A stretch of DNA of 64,000 nt from Streptomyces sp. NBC_01451 (GTDB lineage Bacteria > Actinomycetota > Actinomycetes > Streptomycetales > Streptomycetaceae). The position numbers and the translations under genes are program-made. Below the pieces are notes generated by a model that saw nothing but the letters and a program-made list of their open reading frames with translations, did not search any database and was not told the DNA's origin. The stretch spans positions 6,448,001-6,512,000 of the forward strand of contig NZ_CP109479.1 in NCBI RefSeq assembly GCF_036227485.1, written 5' to 3'. The stretch's first letter is position 1. The number at the start of each line of letters is the position of its first letter. Shown here piece by piece: positions 1 through 9,163 of the stretch.

Positions 1-426
1 CCGCAGGCGGACCTGCTGGACGGGGTACAGCAGGTCCGCCTGCGGCTGCTGGAACGCACCGCGAACGGACACGAGGCGCCGCGTGACGTGTCGGCGTGGG
101 CGGCGGTCGTCGCCTCCAACCTCGCCATGGACTGGCACCGGGCCAAGCGCCGCCAGGAACGGCTGGGGGAGCGGCTCGCCTCCCTGCGCCAGCCGGTGGC
201 CCACCCTTCCGGCGAGGAGACGAGCCTGCTCTCCCTGGCCGTCGCCCGGGGACTCGACGACCTGCCCGACCCCCAGCGCCAGGTGGTGGTCCTGCGTTTC
301 TACGCCGACCTGCCGGTACGCGGGATCGCCGAGGAGCTGGGCATCCCGGAAGGCACGGTCAAGAGCAGGCTGCACACGGCGGTACGGGCACTGCGCGCCC
401 GCCTGCACGAGGACGAGGTGGTGTGA
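1..426 (+). CDS. RNA polymerase sigma factor, ECF/SigE-like, 5'-truncated by window edge
   Basis: The reading frame is open from base 1, so the N-terminus lies outside the window; about 141 codons remain. The visible part covers the end of sigma region 2 (VASNLAMDWHRAKRRQ) and a full region 4 helix-turn-helix (LPDPQRQVVVLRFYADLP, then IAEELGIPEGTVKSRLHTA), the promoter -35 binding part of group 4 sigma factors. It would direct RNA polymerase to a small regulon. The stop is followed after one base by the ATG of a membrane protein, the arrangement typical of a sigma/anti-sigma pair. The family is clear; the regulon is unknown. Confidence 0.85.
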   Translation, partial: PQADLLDGVQQVRLRLLERTANGHEAPRDVSAWAAVVASNLAMDWHRAKRRQERLGERLASLRQPVAHPSGEETSLLSLAVARGLDDLPDPQRQVVVLRFYADLPVRGIAEELGIPEGTVKSRLHTAVRALRARLHEDEVV

Positions 427-427
427 C

Positions 428-1204
428 ATGGCCGCCGAACACGACGGCGTGGACGCGTTGATGGCCGCGCTGACGGACGATCCGCTGCCCGAAGAGGCCC
501 TCACGGACGCCGACTTCATGGCCGAGCACTGGTCGGCTGCGGCCGATGTGGCGCTGCTGCGCGAGCAGTTGGGGCTCATCGGGGGCGCCCTGGCGGCGCA
601 GGAACGCACGTCGGCGGAATCGGAGGCGGTGCGAAAGCCTGTGCGCGAGTCGACGCGGAAGCCGGTCCGCGTCCCGCTGCGGGAACGGCCGTACTGGCGT
701 CCGCTGCGCGCTCTCGCCCTCGGTGTAGCCGCCGTGACCGTCGTGGGGACCGCGTTCACGGGGGCGGTGTGGCTCGTCTCGCAGGCCGGGAAGGGGGTCG
801 ACTCGGCGACTTCCTCGGCGGCCGACTCGAAGAGTGACGGCGGCGAGGGCGGAAAGGACGTGTCCGGCTCGGGCGCCCTGACCAGCCCGGGACACCTCGC
901 CTGTGCCCGCCTGGTCGTCGAGGGCACGGTCACCGCCGTCGACCCCGGACCCGGTGCCGATCAGGACCGGGTCACCTTGCGCGTGACCCGGTACTACAAG
1001 CCGGACAAGGGCCCGGCCGAGGTGACGTTCGTGATGGACCAGGAGGCGGACCCCCGGCCGACCGTGGGCGACCACGCCCTGATCGCCATCCCGACGGGTG
1101 CCGCCTCCCCCGACACCTGGACCGTCGACGCGAAGGAGATCGCCGCGGAACGGGCCGGGATCACGGACGCGCTCCCCGAATCACGCACCCGGCCGTGCGA
1201 GTGA
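428..1204 (+). CDS. Single-pass membrane protein, possible anti-sigma factor
   Basis: 258 residues, starting one base after the sigma-factor stop; the longer upstream frame is only a shadow of the sigma gene. It has an acidic N-terminal cytoplasmic part (about residues 1-90), a membrane helix at about residues 98-118 (ALALGVAAVTVVGTAFTGAV), a Ser/Gly/Asp-rich linker and a small extracytoplasmic domain that ends with Cys. I see no clear HxxxCxxC zinc anti-sigma motif. The role as anti-sigma factor for the preceding sigma protein is inferred from translational coupling and topology. It could instead be a simple membrane partner of unknown function. Confidence 0.75.
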   Translation: MAAEHDGVDALMAALTDDPLPEEALTDADFMAEHWSAAADVALLREQLGLIGGALAAQERTSAESEAVRKPVRESTRKPVRVPLRERPYWRPLRALALGVAAVTVVGTAFTGAVWLVSQAGKGVDSATSSAADSKSDGGEGGKDVSGSGALTSPGHLACARLVVEGTVTAVDPGPGADQDRVTLRVTRYYKPDKGPAEVTFVMDQEADPRPTVGDHALIAIPTGAASPDTWTVDAKEIAAERAGITDALPESRTRPCE

Positions 1205-1236
1205 ACCGCGAGTCGGACAACGGGTGAACGGCAAAG

Positions 1237-1273
1237 GGGCGGGCGTCCGGTACCAGGTACCGGACGCCCGCCC
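1237..1273. terminator. Bidirectional hairpin terminator
   Basis: Perfect 18-bp inverted repeat (1237-1254 with 1256-1273) with almost no spacer. It lies between the convergent membrane-protein gene and the S8 protease gene. There is no long T-run, as is usual in Streptomyces. Confidence 0.7.
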
Positions 1274-1290
1274 TGTGGTCGTGCCTACCG

Positions 1291-4200
1291 CTACGGCGTG
1301 ACCTTCTCGATCTTCACGTTGCCGATACCGGCGACCGTGCCGTGCGCGTTCACCAGGGACACCTGGCCGAAGAACTCACGGCCCGCCGGCGCGACCGCCG
1401 AGGCGACGATGTTGCCGGAGACGGTCGCCGAGGCGCCCGTGCCGAGCTTCACCGGGGCGTCGGAGACCTGGATGGAGCCCAGGGCGGACGAGTAGAAGAC
1501 GTCCTGGTAGTCGTAGGCCGTCGAGCCGGCCGGGACCGCGTAGCCGATGACCTCGACGGTGTACGTGCCGGCGGCGGGCGAGGCGATGGAGACCGCCTCC
1601 TCCGAGTCTCCGTCGGCGGAGGTGCCGACCGCGGTGCCGGCCGCGTTGTACACGACCAGGTCGAGGTCGGCGGCCGTGTCGGAGACGTTGCCGATGGCGA
1701 CGTCCAGGGACGCGGCGCCCGCGGGCACCTCGACCGTGGTCGTCTGGGTCTCGCCCTCGGCGATGGTCGGACGGGCGTTCAGCGCGGAGCCGAGCGGACC
1801 GCCGGCCAGCTTGCCGTCGACCGCGGCGAGGTTGTTCGTCACCTTCCAGGAGGCGGCGATCGGCGTGCCGACCTTGGCCTCGGGAACGGTCACGACGTCC
1901 GGGTCGAAGGTCGCGCCCAGGACGGTGGCGTCCAGCTTGTACGGGTTGTCGAGCAGCGGCGACGTACGGCGCGACTCGACCTCGACCTCCCAGACACCCG
2001 GCTGCGGGTTCGGGTACGAACGCACGTCGGGCGCGCAGCCGTTGGTGTTCGGGTAGTTGCTGTAGCAGTACGGAGTGCCCGTGTCCTCGACGGCGACACC
2101 GTACGGGTGGATCGAGATGAACCGGGTCTGGCTGGTGGCGGCCAGTCCGCTGATCGCGACCTCAAGGGTCTTGGCGCCCTCGGGCACGGTCAGGAAGTAG
2201 GACTGGGTGCTGTTGCGCTGCACCGAGTTCGACGCGGAGAACGTGTACTTGACCGGCGTCGACACCACGACCGTGGTGAGGATCTGCTTGTCGATGCCCT
2301 CGGTCTTCGGGTCGTCCACCTCGAGGATCGCGCTCTTGATACCGGCCGTGGCCGACTTCGCGGCGACCTTGACGGTGACCGGCTTGTTCAGCTCCAGCTT
2401 GACCTCGTCGGAGCCGACGATCTTGAAGGTGTCACCGGCGTTGTTCTCGAAGTGCAGCTCGTGCCGGACCGGCTTGGCGGGCCCGGACGTACGCGTCACG
2501 GTGATCTCGTACGACTTCTTGACGCCGGCCTTGAGGCCGCCCTCGCGGTCGTACAGGCCGGTGCCGAAGCCCGGGGTCTTCAGCGCGAAGTCGATCGCGG
2601 TGTCGACCGGGGCCTTGACCGTGTAGTCGTGGGCGGTGGCGCCGGCCTTGATGGCCTTCCACGCGTCCACGATGTTGATGAGGCCCGCGCCCTCTTCGTA
2701 CGCCTGGGTGTCCTTGATGTGGTCGGCGTTCGAGACCAGGGCCGTGCGGAGGTCGGCCGGGGTGAGGGCGATGCCCTTCTCCTTGGCGGCCGACAGCAGC
2801 AGCGCCGAGGCGCCGGCGGCCTGCGGGGACGCCATCGAGGTGCCCTGGAGCATCGAGTAGCCGGCCGGGAGGGTGTAGCCCGCCTGGGCGACCGGGGAGC
2901 CGGGCAGCCAGGTCTGCGTGGTGTTGATCGCGGCGCCGGGCGCGGTGATCGTCGGCGTGAAGCCGCCGTCCTCACGCGGGCCGCGCGAGGAGAACGGCAT
3001 CATCGCGTACTTCTTCGACACGATCGAGCCGTAGTTGGACGCCCAGGTCTCCTTGGAGATGGACGCGCCGACCGAGATGACCTTGTCGGCCAGACCGGGG
3101 TCACCGATCGTGTTGGCACCGGGGCCGGAGTTGCCGGCCGAGATCACGAGCTGGACGCCGTACGTGTCGATCAGACGCGTGTACAGCTCGGCGCGCGCGT
3201 TGTTGCCGTCGTTCAGGGCCGGGAGGCCGCCGATCGACATGTTGACGATGTCGACGCCACGGTTGACGACGAGGTCGATCATGCCCTCGGTCAGCGCGAC
3301 GTTGGTGCAGCCCGCGGCGAAGAGGCAGGCGCGGGACGACACGAGCTTCGCGCCGGGCGCGGCACCGTTCATCTTGCCGCCGAACAGGCTGTTCGCCGCG
3401 GTGATACCGGCGACGTGGGTGCCGTGCTCGGACGAGATGATGCCGATGTTCGCGTAGTCGGCCTTCGCGCCGGCCGCGTTGTAGACGACGTCCTTGCGGA
3501 CCTCGACGACGAACGGGATGCGCTCGGCGACCTCGGTCGCCGGGTTGTCCGTGCCGAAGTAGCCGACCTGGTAGCCGTCCTTGTAGGCCTTCATCGGCGT
3601 GTCGTCGGTGAAGTCGTGGTTGTCGTTCACGTCGACGGTGACCGTGCCGGCGGCGGCGTTGTACAGCACGCCCCAGACGTCGGTCTTGTCGCCGTCGCGG
3701 TTGACGTCACCGGCCTCGTCGCCACCGGCGGTGACGGCCTCGGAGAAGTAGCTGAACTTGTAGTCGCCGACCGGCGCCGTGAAGTTCTCGGTGCCCTGGC
3801 TGGTTGTGGTGATGGCGAAGGCCGGACCGGCGACCGCCCTCGTCTGCCGCAGCCAGCTGCCGTCGCCGTCGGAGACCGGGTCGGTGGCCGTCACCCAGTC
3901 GACGATCTTGCGCTCGCCGGTGGTGGTCTTCTGCAGCGCGGGGTGCGCCAGGTCGATACCGGAGTCGAGGATGCCGATGGTGATGCCGCGGCCGTCCGCC
4001 TTCGGGTTCTTCTTCACGAAGTCGACGGCGCCCGTCTCGAAGGACGGGTTGTACGGGTTCTCGGCGGGCGTGTTCTTGTCGGGCGCCGCGTAGGTCTTGG
4101 TCTTGGCGGCACTCGCCTGGGGGGCGGAGGCGGTGTCGGCACTCGGCGTCGGGTCGTCCAGCGGGATGTCCTGTCGCAGGTCGATCCCGTGCACGGAGGA

Positions 4201-4605
4201 GAGCTTGGCGGCGGCGGCGATGGCCGCGTCGGCCTTCGCGGTCGGGACGCTGGCGCGGACGTAGCCGACCTTGTCGAAGGTCCGGCCGACGATGCCGCCC
4301 TGGACCGCGTCCAGCTGCGAGGCGACCTGCTCGGTCTGGCCCGGCGCGGTGGCGATCATCATCGTGACGGTCTTGTCGCCGTCGGCCTTGGCCTCGGAGA
4401 GAAGTTCGGCGTCGTCGGAACCGAGCTTGTCGTGTGCCGACTTGACGGCGCCGTCGGCCGGGGCCGCGTCCGTCGCCGAGTCCGCGGAGAAGGCCATGGG
4501 TATGGGCCCTGCCGCGGAGAGCGCGGCCACCAGTCCGGCGGCGACGGCTATGCGCGCCACACGTCTCGCGCCCGAGATCGGTTCGCGCTGAGGGGTGAGG
4601 GTCAT
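1291..4605 (-). CDS. Secreted S8 (subtilisin-like) serine peptidase, large multidomain
   Basis: 1104 residues from the ATG at 4605. The AAGGG at 4613-4617 (read on the minus strand) is well spaced for this ATG and abuts the in-frame ATG at 4611, so 4605 is preferred. There is a signal peptide at about residues 12-40 and an I9-like propeptide region. The catalytic triad is Asp214 (GILDSGID), His394 (HGTHVAG) and Ser590 (GTSMASP). The Asp-His distance of 180 residues is long: an Asp-rich insert (DVNDNHDFTDD) that may bind calcium sits between them. The C-terminal ~500 residues look like beta-sandwich/pre-peptidase domains. It is probably an extracellular protease for nutrient acquisition or development. 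The substrate is unknown. Confidence 0.9.
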   Translation of the reverse strand: MTLTPQREPISGARRVARIAVAAGLVAALSAAGPIPMAFSADSATDAAPADGAVKSAHDKLGSDDAELLSEAKADGDKTVTMMIATAPGQTEQVASQLDAVQGGIVGRTFDKVGYVRASVPTAKADAAIAAAAKLSSVHGIDLRQDIPLDDPTPSADTASAPQASAAKTKTYAAPDKNTPAENPYNPSFETGAVDFVKKNPKADGRGITIGILDSGIDLAHPALQKTTTGERKIVDWVTATDPVSDGDGSWLRQTRAVAGPAFAITTTSQGTENFTAPVGDYKFSYFSEAVTAGGDEAGDVNRDGDKTDVWGVLYNAAAGTVTVDVNDNHDFTDDTPMKAYKDGYQVGYFGTDNPATEVAERIPFVVEVRKDVVYNAAGAKADYANIGIISSEHGTHVAGITAANSLFGGKMNGAAPGAKLVSSRACLFAAGCTNVALTEGMIDLVVNRGVDIVNMSIGGLPALNDGNNARAELYTRLIDTYGVQLVISAGNSGPGANTIGDPGLADKVISVGASISKETWASNYGSIVSKKYAMMPFSSRGPREDGGFTPTITAPGAAINTTQTWLPGSPVAQAGYTLPAGYSMLQGTSMASPQAAGASALLLSAAKEKGIALTPADLRTALVSNADHIKDTQAYEEGAGLINIVDAWKAIKAGATAHDYTVKAPVDTAIDFALKTPGFGTGLYDREGGLKAGVKKSYEITVTRTSGPAKPVRHELHFENNAGDTFKIVGSDEVKLELNKPVTVKVAAKSATAGIKSAILEVDDPKTEGIDKQILTTVVVSTPVKYTFSASNSVQRNSTQSYFLTVPEGAKTLEVAISGLAATSQTRFISIHPYGVAVEDTGTPYCYSNYPNTNGCAPDVRSYPNPQPGVWEVEVESRRTSPLLDNPYKLDATVLGATFDPDVVTVPEAKVGTPIAASWKVTNNLAAVDGKLAGGPLGSALNARPTIAEGETQTTTVEVPAGAASLDVAIGNVSDTAADLDLVVYNAAGTAVGTSADGDSEEAVSIASPAAGTYTVEVIGYAVPAGSTAYDYQDVFYSSALGSIQVSDAPVKLGTGASATVSGNIVASAVAPAGREFFGQVSLVNAHGTVAGIGNVKIEKVTP

Positions 4606-4893
4606 CGGCATCCCTTGTAGGTAAAGGAGCGTGCTTTGAGCGGCCGAGTTGATCGACCTTGGCCAATAGCGTCCGGAATACGACCGCCGGACGATCACAT
4701 AGCTTTACCTAAAGGGCGGATGTTTGGGGATGGTTGACCGAAAGTATATAAACGAGTGGGGAAAACCCGCGATGCGCTTTGGCTGGATGAAGTCCGAATC
4801 ACGGTGTTTCATACTCGGCGTCCCGCATCGCACCAGGCGTCGTCCGCGGACAATCCACCTGAACATTCCCGCCCCGCGCGCTAACGTCCCCGT

Positions 4894-5361
4894 ATGCGCA
4901 AGACGCTGCGGGTCGCCGCGTACGCCGTCGTCGTCCGTGACGGACAGATCCTGCTCGCCCGCAGCCCCGCCGACGGGGGCGGCCACGAATGGGTGCTGCC
5001 GGGTGGCGGCATGGAGCACGGCGAGGACCCGTACGACACGGTCCGCCGCGAGCTCATGGAGGAGACCGGCTACCGCATCGACGTGACGGGCCTCCTGGGC
5101 ATCGACTCCGTCCGCCACACCTTCCCGAACCGCCGACGGCGGCGCCCGGTGGACCACCAGGGACTGCGGCTGGTCTACGAGGGCCTGGTCACCGGCGGCG
5201 AACTGCGCCCGGAGACGAACGGCTCCACGGACCTGGCCGCCTGGCACGACCTGGGCGCGGTCTCCGGGCTGCGGAAGGTGCGGATGGTGGACGTCGGCCT
5301 TGAACTGTGGCTGGAACGTCCGGCCACGGGGCGGGCGGCGAAGGCCGCCGGTGAGGGGTAG
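4894..5361 (+). CDS. NUDIX hydrolase
   Basis: 155 residues. The NUDIX box is complete: GGMEHGE, seven residues, then RELMEETGY, matching Gx5Ex7REUxEExGU. The family hydrolyses nucleoside diphosphates linked to another moiety, using Mg2+ bound by the Glu residues. The substrate cannot be told from sequence; a basic loop (NRRRRRP) after the box is unusual. It is divergent from the protease gene, with 288 bp between their starts, which holds the upstream region of both and no other gene that I can see. Confidence 0.85.
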   Translation: MRKTLRVAAYAVVVRDGQILLARSPADGGGHEWVLPGGGMEHGEDPYDTVRRELMEETGYRIDVTGLLGIDSVRHTFPNRRRRRPVDHQGLRLVYEGLVTGGELRPETNGSTDLAAWHDLGAVSGLRKVRMVDVGLELWLERPATGRAAKAAGEG

Positions 5362-5512
5362 GCGGTGAGCGCCGGGCGCTGACCGTACTGAGGTCCGGTG
5401 CCGGGGTCTGTCGTCCCCGCGTCGTCCGTCTGCCGGATCACGTCCCCTTCTGGGATGCTGAAGTGCAGAGCGAAGTCAACTGCGAGCACTGCCATCGCCG
5501 AGGGGGACGGCC

Positions 5513-5938
5513 ATGGACTGGACGACATCCATCACGTACGGCGCGCTGGGTGGCCTCGTCGTCGAGGTCGTTGTCCTCTACGGACGGATCGCGACGTGGC
5601 AGGCGGCGCGGCACCGCGCCCTGTCGAGGAACAAGGCCAGGGGCGAACTCCCCGGGCTCGACAAGTATGTCGACGTTCCCTCCGACGCCTTGGCCGCCCT
5701 GACCCGGCTGTCGCTCGGCGCGGGCGCCGGCTGGATCTTCGCCCCGCAGCTGACGGGAGGACTGGCGGCGGTCGCCGTGGGGGCGTCGGCCCCGGCACTG
5801 CTGCGGCAGCTTGGCAGTGGGCGGAGCCTCCAGGCGGTGATCGGTGGCGGCGGCCCCGGGCCGTCCGGTCCCGGCGGCGGGGATCCGGCCGCCGTACCGG
5901 ACGGGGTGTCCGGCGGGGCGGAGGTGATCGAGTCGTGA
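5513..5938 (+). CDS. Conserved hypothetical protein with hydrophobic segments
   Basis: 141 residues, with a good GAGGGGGA ribosome site just upstream. Residues about 5-27 form a hydrophobic N-terminal helix and about 66-95 are Gly/Ala-rich hydrophobic, so it is probably membrane associated. The tail is Gly/Pro-rich. It resembles small Streptomyces proteins encoded next to regulators, but I recognise no named family. Its TGA overlaps the GTG of the next gene, so the two are translationally coupled and probably work together. Confidence 0.65.
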   Translation: MDWTTSITYGALGGLVVEVVVLYGRIATWQAARHRALSRNKARGELPGLDKYVDVPSDALAALTRLSLGAGAGWIFAPQLTGGLAAVAVGASAPALLRQLGSGRSLQAVIGGGGPGPSGPGGGDPAAVPDGVSGGAEVIES

Positions 5939-6834
5939 GCAGGCTCGCCCAGCGCTACTGGGCGTCGCTGACGGACGCGGGCACCGGAGAGCCGGCGCCC
6001 CTCACCGACAGGGGCCGGCGCAAGGACGTGGCGCTGTGGCGCAGGTACCTCGCCTCCTTGCTCGACTTCGAACTGACGGAACCGGAAGAGGCGCCGGCAC
6101 GGACCGGGGCGGGCCAGGAGCGAGCGGGCGCCGCGGACCGGTACACACCGGGGCCAACGGTGTACTACACGCTCGACCGGACGGTCGACGTCGCGGGCGC
6201 CGAACCGCCAAGCGTGTTCAGTCGGCGGCCGATGGTACGGATGGGCCTTGCCGCCGCAGTCGTCCTCGGTACGGGCTTCGGCGTCTCGGTCGTGCTGGCG
6301 GGGCACAGGACCGAGAACACTCCGATCGTCATCGAGGCGTCGCCGTCGCCCACGGTGAACAGAGACGCGGTCGTGGAGGACGGAGAGTACGCGTGGGTCC
6401 CGCCCAAGGGCTGGCGGCGGGATGTGAAGACGGGCACCGAAGTGCACTACACCTCCCCGGACGGCAAACAGGAGGTGATGGCCAAATCGGCCCCGGCCCG
6501 TGGCGACCTGATGGAGACATGGAAAGAGTCGGAGGCCAACGCCCGGCAGGGCGAGCACTACAAGCGGATCCTTCTGGAGGAGGCGATGTTCCGGGGGTAT
6601 CCGTCGATCGTCTGGGAGTACACCTTCACGCTCGGAGGTGAGCCATGGCACGCCCTGCTCCTCGGTTTCAACGCCGGCGGGAAGTCGTACCAGATCTCCA
6701 CCTGGTACCAGTCCGCCGTGGAGAAGCGGGCGCTGCGGACGTACATGGCCGTGAGGGCGAGCTTCATCGCGATCGTGCCGGCCGAGACGGCGTCGGCGAC
6801 AGGACGGCCGTCGAGCTCACCGACCCCCCGGTGA
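5935..6834 (+). CDS. Membrane protein with C-terminal extracytoplasmic domain shared with the kinase at 25938
   Basis: 299 residues from a GTG that overlaps the previous stop (GTGA). Layout: a cytoplasmic N-terminal part (about 1-102), one membrane helix (about 103-122), a short Thr/Ser/Pro linker, and a domain at about 151-277. That domain aligns without gaps, at about 65% identity by hand count (83 of 127), to the last 127 residues of the receptor Ser/Thr kinase encoded at 25938-28034. Common motifs are PKGWRRDVKTG, EVHYTSPDG, VWEYTFTL and GKSYQISTWY. The N-terminal half (QRYWASLTDAGTGEPAPLTD) has no kinase motif. It is presumably a sensor or ligand-binding partner; the function is unknown. 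Confidence 0.8.
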   Translation: MSRLAQRYWASLTDAGTGEPAPLTDRGRRKDVALWRRYLASLLDFELTEPEEAPARTGAGQERAGAADRYTPGPTVYYTLDRTVDVAGAEPPSVFSRRPMVRMGLAAAVVLGTGFGVSVVLAGHRTENTPIVIEASPSPTVNRDAVVEDGEYAWVPPKGWRRDVKTGTEVHYTSPDGKQEVMAKSAPARGDLMETWKESEANARQGEHYKRILLEEAMFRGYPSIVWEYTFTLGGEPWHALLLGFNAGGKSYQISTWYQSAVEKRALRTYMAVRASFIAIVPAETASATGRPSSSPTPR

Positions 6835-7069
6835 ACAGCCTTCGTACCCCGGAAGATGAACGCGGAGTGACCGACTCCGGGCCGTTCGCCGTGCGGTCGT
6901 GAACGGGCGAGGTGGCCCAAGATCCACGTACGGAGATCGGCGTCGCGCGTTGCTGCCTCGTTCACGCACAGGTCATCCCCGGTGCCAAGCATCCAGAGTG
7001 AGCGGGACGTTCGCGACTGCGACCGCCCGTGACCACTTCCGACGCGTTCGCACTCGGGGAGACCGCGCC

Positions 7070-8842
7070 ATGTCGCGCACACGCTCTGTCGCCGCCGGCC
7101 CCACCCCGGCGGTCAATCGACGTACGGTACTCGCCGCGGCCGGGGCGGTGTCCGTCTCGGCGGGCCTCGGCTACGCGCTGCGGCCCAGTGACAGCCAGGC
7201 CGCCACAGTGGCCGAAGCCGCAGCAGCCGGGGGCCCGGTGGCCGTGTCCCGGCAGGCGGGGCCGGCCGCGCTCGCCCCGTCCGTCCGGGGCACCACGCTC
7301 GACACCGTCTCCGCACCCCTCGGCGCGGGCGGCTACCGGCGCCTCGGCGACGGCCCGGCCTGGCAGCGGGTCGTACGGAGCGAACTCGCCGAACCCCGCT
7401 CCGGCCGTGCCGCCCGCCGGACCACCATGGCGGCCTTCGTCCAGTTCACGGACCTGCACCTGACCGACGTACAGCACCCGCTGCGCCTGGAGTACATGCG
7501 CTCCGCCGACCGGCACGCCTGGCGCCCGCACGAGGCGCTGTCGGTGCAGGGCGCGACCTCGCTGGTCGAGCGGATCAACGCCCTGCGCGGAGCACCCGTC
7601 ACCGGCTCCCCGCTGCACTTCGTGATGACCACCGGCGACAACACGGACAACAACGCGCACTCCGAGCTGGAGTGGTTCATGAAGGTGATGAGCGGCGGAC
7701 GCGTGACGCCGAACACCGGGGACCCGCGCCACTACGAGGGCGTCCAGAACAGCGGCCTCCCGCTCTACTGGCAGCCGGACTCCGCCACCCGCGACGCCGA
7801 CAAGCAGCACGGCTTCCCGCACATCGAGGGCTTCCTCGCGGCGGCGATCCGGGAGGTGCGCAGCCCCGGCCTCAACCTGCCCTGGTACTCGACGGTCGGC
7901 AACCACGACTCCCTCCCGCTCGGCTGCTACGCCTCCCACAGCGACCCCTTCCTCACCGACTTCGCGGTCGGCGGCAAGAAGCTGATGGATCTGCCGACGG
8001 CGCGCAGCAAGGCGCTCCAGGACCAGATCAGAAGCTCCGACGACCCGAAGGGCATCCGGTTCCGCGAGCTGATCCAGGCCCACGCGCGCGACCTGCGCTC
8101 GGTGACCCCGGACGAGAGCCGGGCCCCGTTCACCCGGGCCGACTATCTGAAGGCGCACCTGGACCCGGCGTACGCGGGAGTGGGTCCGGTGGGCCACGGC
8201 TACTCGTCGGCGAACCTGGACGCGGGGACCCAGTACTACACCTTCCGCATCTCGGACGACGTCGTCGGCATCAGCATCGACACCACCGACCCGGGCGGCC
8301 ACTACCAGGGTTCGATCGGCGCGGCCCAACTGCGCTGGCTGCACCGGACGTTGGAGGAGCACGCGAAGGCGGGCTCGTACGCCGTCGTCTTCAGTCACCA
8401 CACCAGCGAGTCGATGACCAACGCCCACCGCGACCCGGCCCGCCCGGACGAGCAGCGCTACGGCGGCGCGGACGTCGTGGCCCTTCTCGCCAGCCACCGC
8501 AACGTCCTGGCCTGGGTGAACGGCCACATCCACCGCAACGTCATCAAGGCGCACGCGGCCCCGGACGACCGCTCGTTCTGGGAGATCTCCACGGCGTCGC
8601 ACATCGACTTCCCCCAACTGGCCCGTGTCATCGAGCTGGTGGACAACAAGGACGGCACGGTCTCGCTGTTCACGACGATGGTGGAGTCGGCGGCGCCCCA
8701 CCGGACGGACTACGCGGACCTGTCGCAGACGGGCCTGGCGGCGCTGTACCGGGAGTTGTCGTTCAACGCGCCGGGAGCGCGGATGGATCTGTCGGGGGAC
8801 GCGGGGGACCGGAACGTGGAGCTGGTGCTGAAGAAGGGCTGA
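7070..8842 (+). CDS. Tat-exported metallophosphoesterase (TIGR03767-like)
   Basis: 590 residues. I chose the ATG at 7070 because of the GGGGAGA site about 7 bases upstream and because it puts a twin-arginine signal (NRRTVLAAAG) near the N-terminus. Calcineurin-like phosphoesterase motifs appear in order: FTDLHLTDV, TTGDNTDNN, VGNHDS, FSHHTS and GHIHRN. These residues bind the two metal ions. The length and the long inserts fit the actinobacterial family TIGR03767 of secreted phosphoesterases. It likely acts outside the membrane after folding in the cytoplasm. The substrate is unknown. Confidence 0.85.
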   Translation: MSRTRSVAAGPTPAVNRRTVLAAAGAVSVSAGLGYALRPSDSQAATVAEAAAAGGPVAVSRQAGPAALAPSVRGTTLDTVSAPLGAGGYRRLGDGPAWQRVVRSELAEPRSGRAARRTTMAAFVQFTDLHLTDVQHPLRLEYMRSADRHAWRPHEALSVQGATSLVERINALRGAPVTGSPLHFVMTTGDNTDNNAHSELEWFMKVMSGGRVTPNTGDPRHYEGVQNSGLPLYWQPDSATRDADKQHGFPHIEGFLAAAIREVRSPGLNLPWYSTVGNHDSLPLGCYASHSDPFLTDFAVGGKKLMDLPTARSKALQDQIRSSDDPKGIRFRELIQAHARDLRSVTPDESRAPFTRADYLKAHLDPAYAGVGPVGHGYSSANLDAGTQYYTFRISDDVVGISIDTTDPGGHYQGSIGAAQLRWLHRTLEEHAKAGSYAVVFSHHTSESMTNAHRDPARPDEQRYGGADVVALLASHRNVLAWVNGHIHRNVIKAHAAPDDRSFWEISTASHIDFPQLARVIELVDNKDGTVSLFTTMVESAAPHRTDYADLSQTGLAALYRELSFNAPGARMDLSGDAGDRNVELVLKKG

Positions 8843-8915
8843 CGGCACGCGCTGAAGGCATCCGCCGAGGTCGGTTCCGGGTTCGGGGTGCGGGTTCAGA
8901 GTTCGGAGTGCGGGT

Positions 8916-9163
8916 TCAGGGGATGAGGATGATCTTGCCCAGGCTGGTGCGGCCGGAGGACTCCGCCGGTTCCATGGCCGCGGCGGCCTCGCTCAGCGGG
9001 AAGCGGGCGGCGATCCTCGCGGTGAGGACGCCGTCGCGCGGCAGGCGGAAGACGTGGGTGAGGTCAGTGCGCATCCGGGTCCGGAACGCCTCACGCCTGG
9101 CCGAGCCGGGCTTTCCGGCACCCGCCCGGACGTCGTAGAAGCTCGCGTGCCTGCCGGTGGGCA
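8916..9163 (-). pseudogene. C-terminal remnant of a zinc-binding alcohol dehydrogenase/quinone oxidoreductase
   Basis: Reading leftward to the TGA at 8916-8918, the frame gives about 80 residues typical of the end of MDR-family oxidoreductases: GRHASFYDVRAG, then DLTHVFRLPRDGVLTA, ARFPLSEAAAAM and GKIILIP at the end. The GroES-like domain and the Rossmann nucleotide site that should precede it are missing. Just beyond, the sequence becomes the tail of a TetR gene on the other strand. No start codon or ribosome site fits. The exact 5' boundary (about 9150-9180) is approximate. Confidence 0.75.

Noticed and set aside
1342..4620. Very long open frame opposite the S8 protease (over 1000 codons)
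   Set aside because: Arg/Gly/Val/Asp-dominated composition and exact antisense position to a clear protease; typical GC-rich shadow frame.
4618..4710. AGGTAAAG / CTTTACCT inverted repeat upstream of the S8 protease
   Set aside because: 8-bp arms 77 bases apart are likely chance, although both lie in the protease upstream region.
6962..8848. Long open frame antisense to the phosphoesterase
   Set aside because: No domain motif, shadow composition, and the opposite frame has all the metallophosphoesterase motifs.
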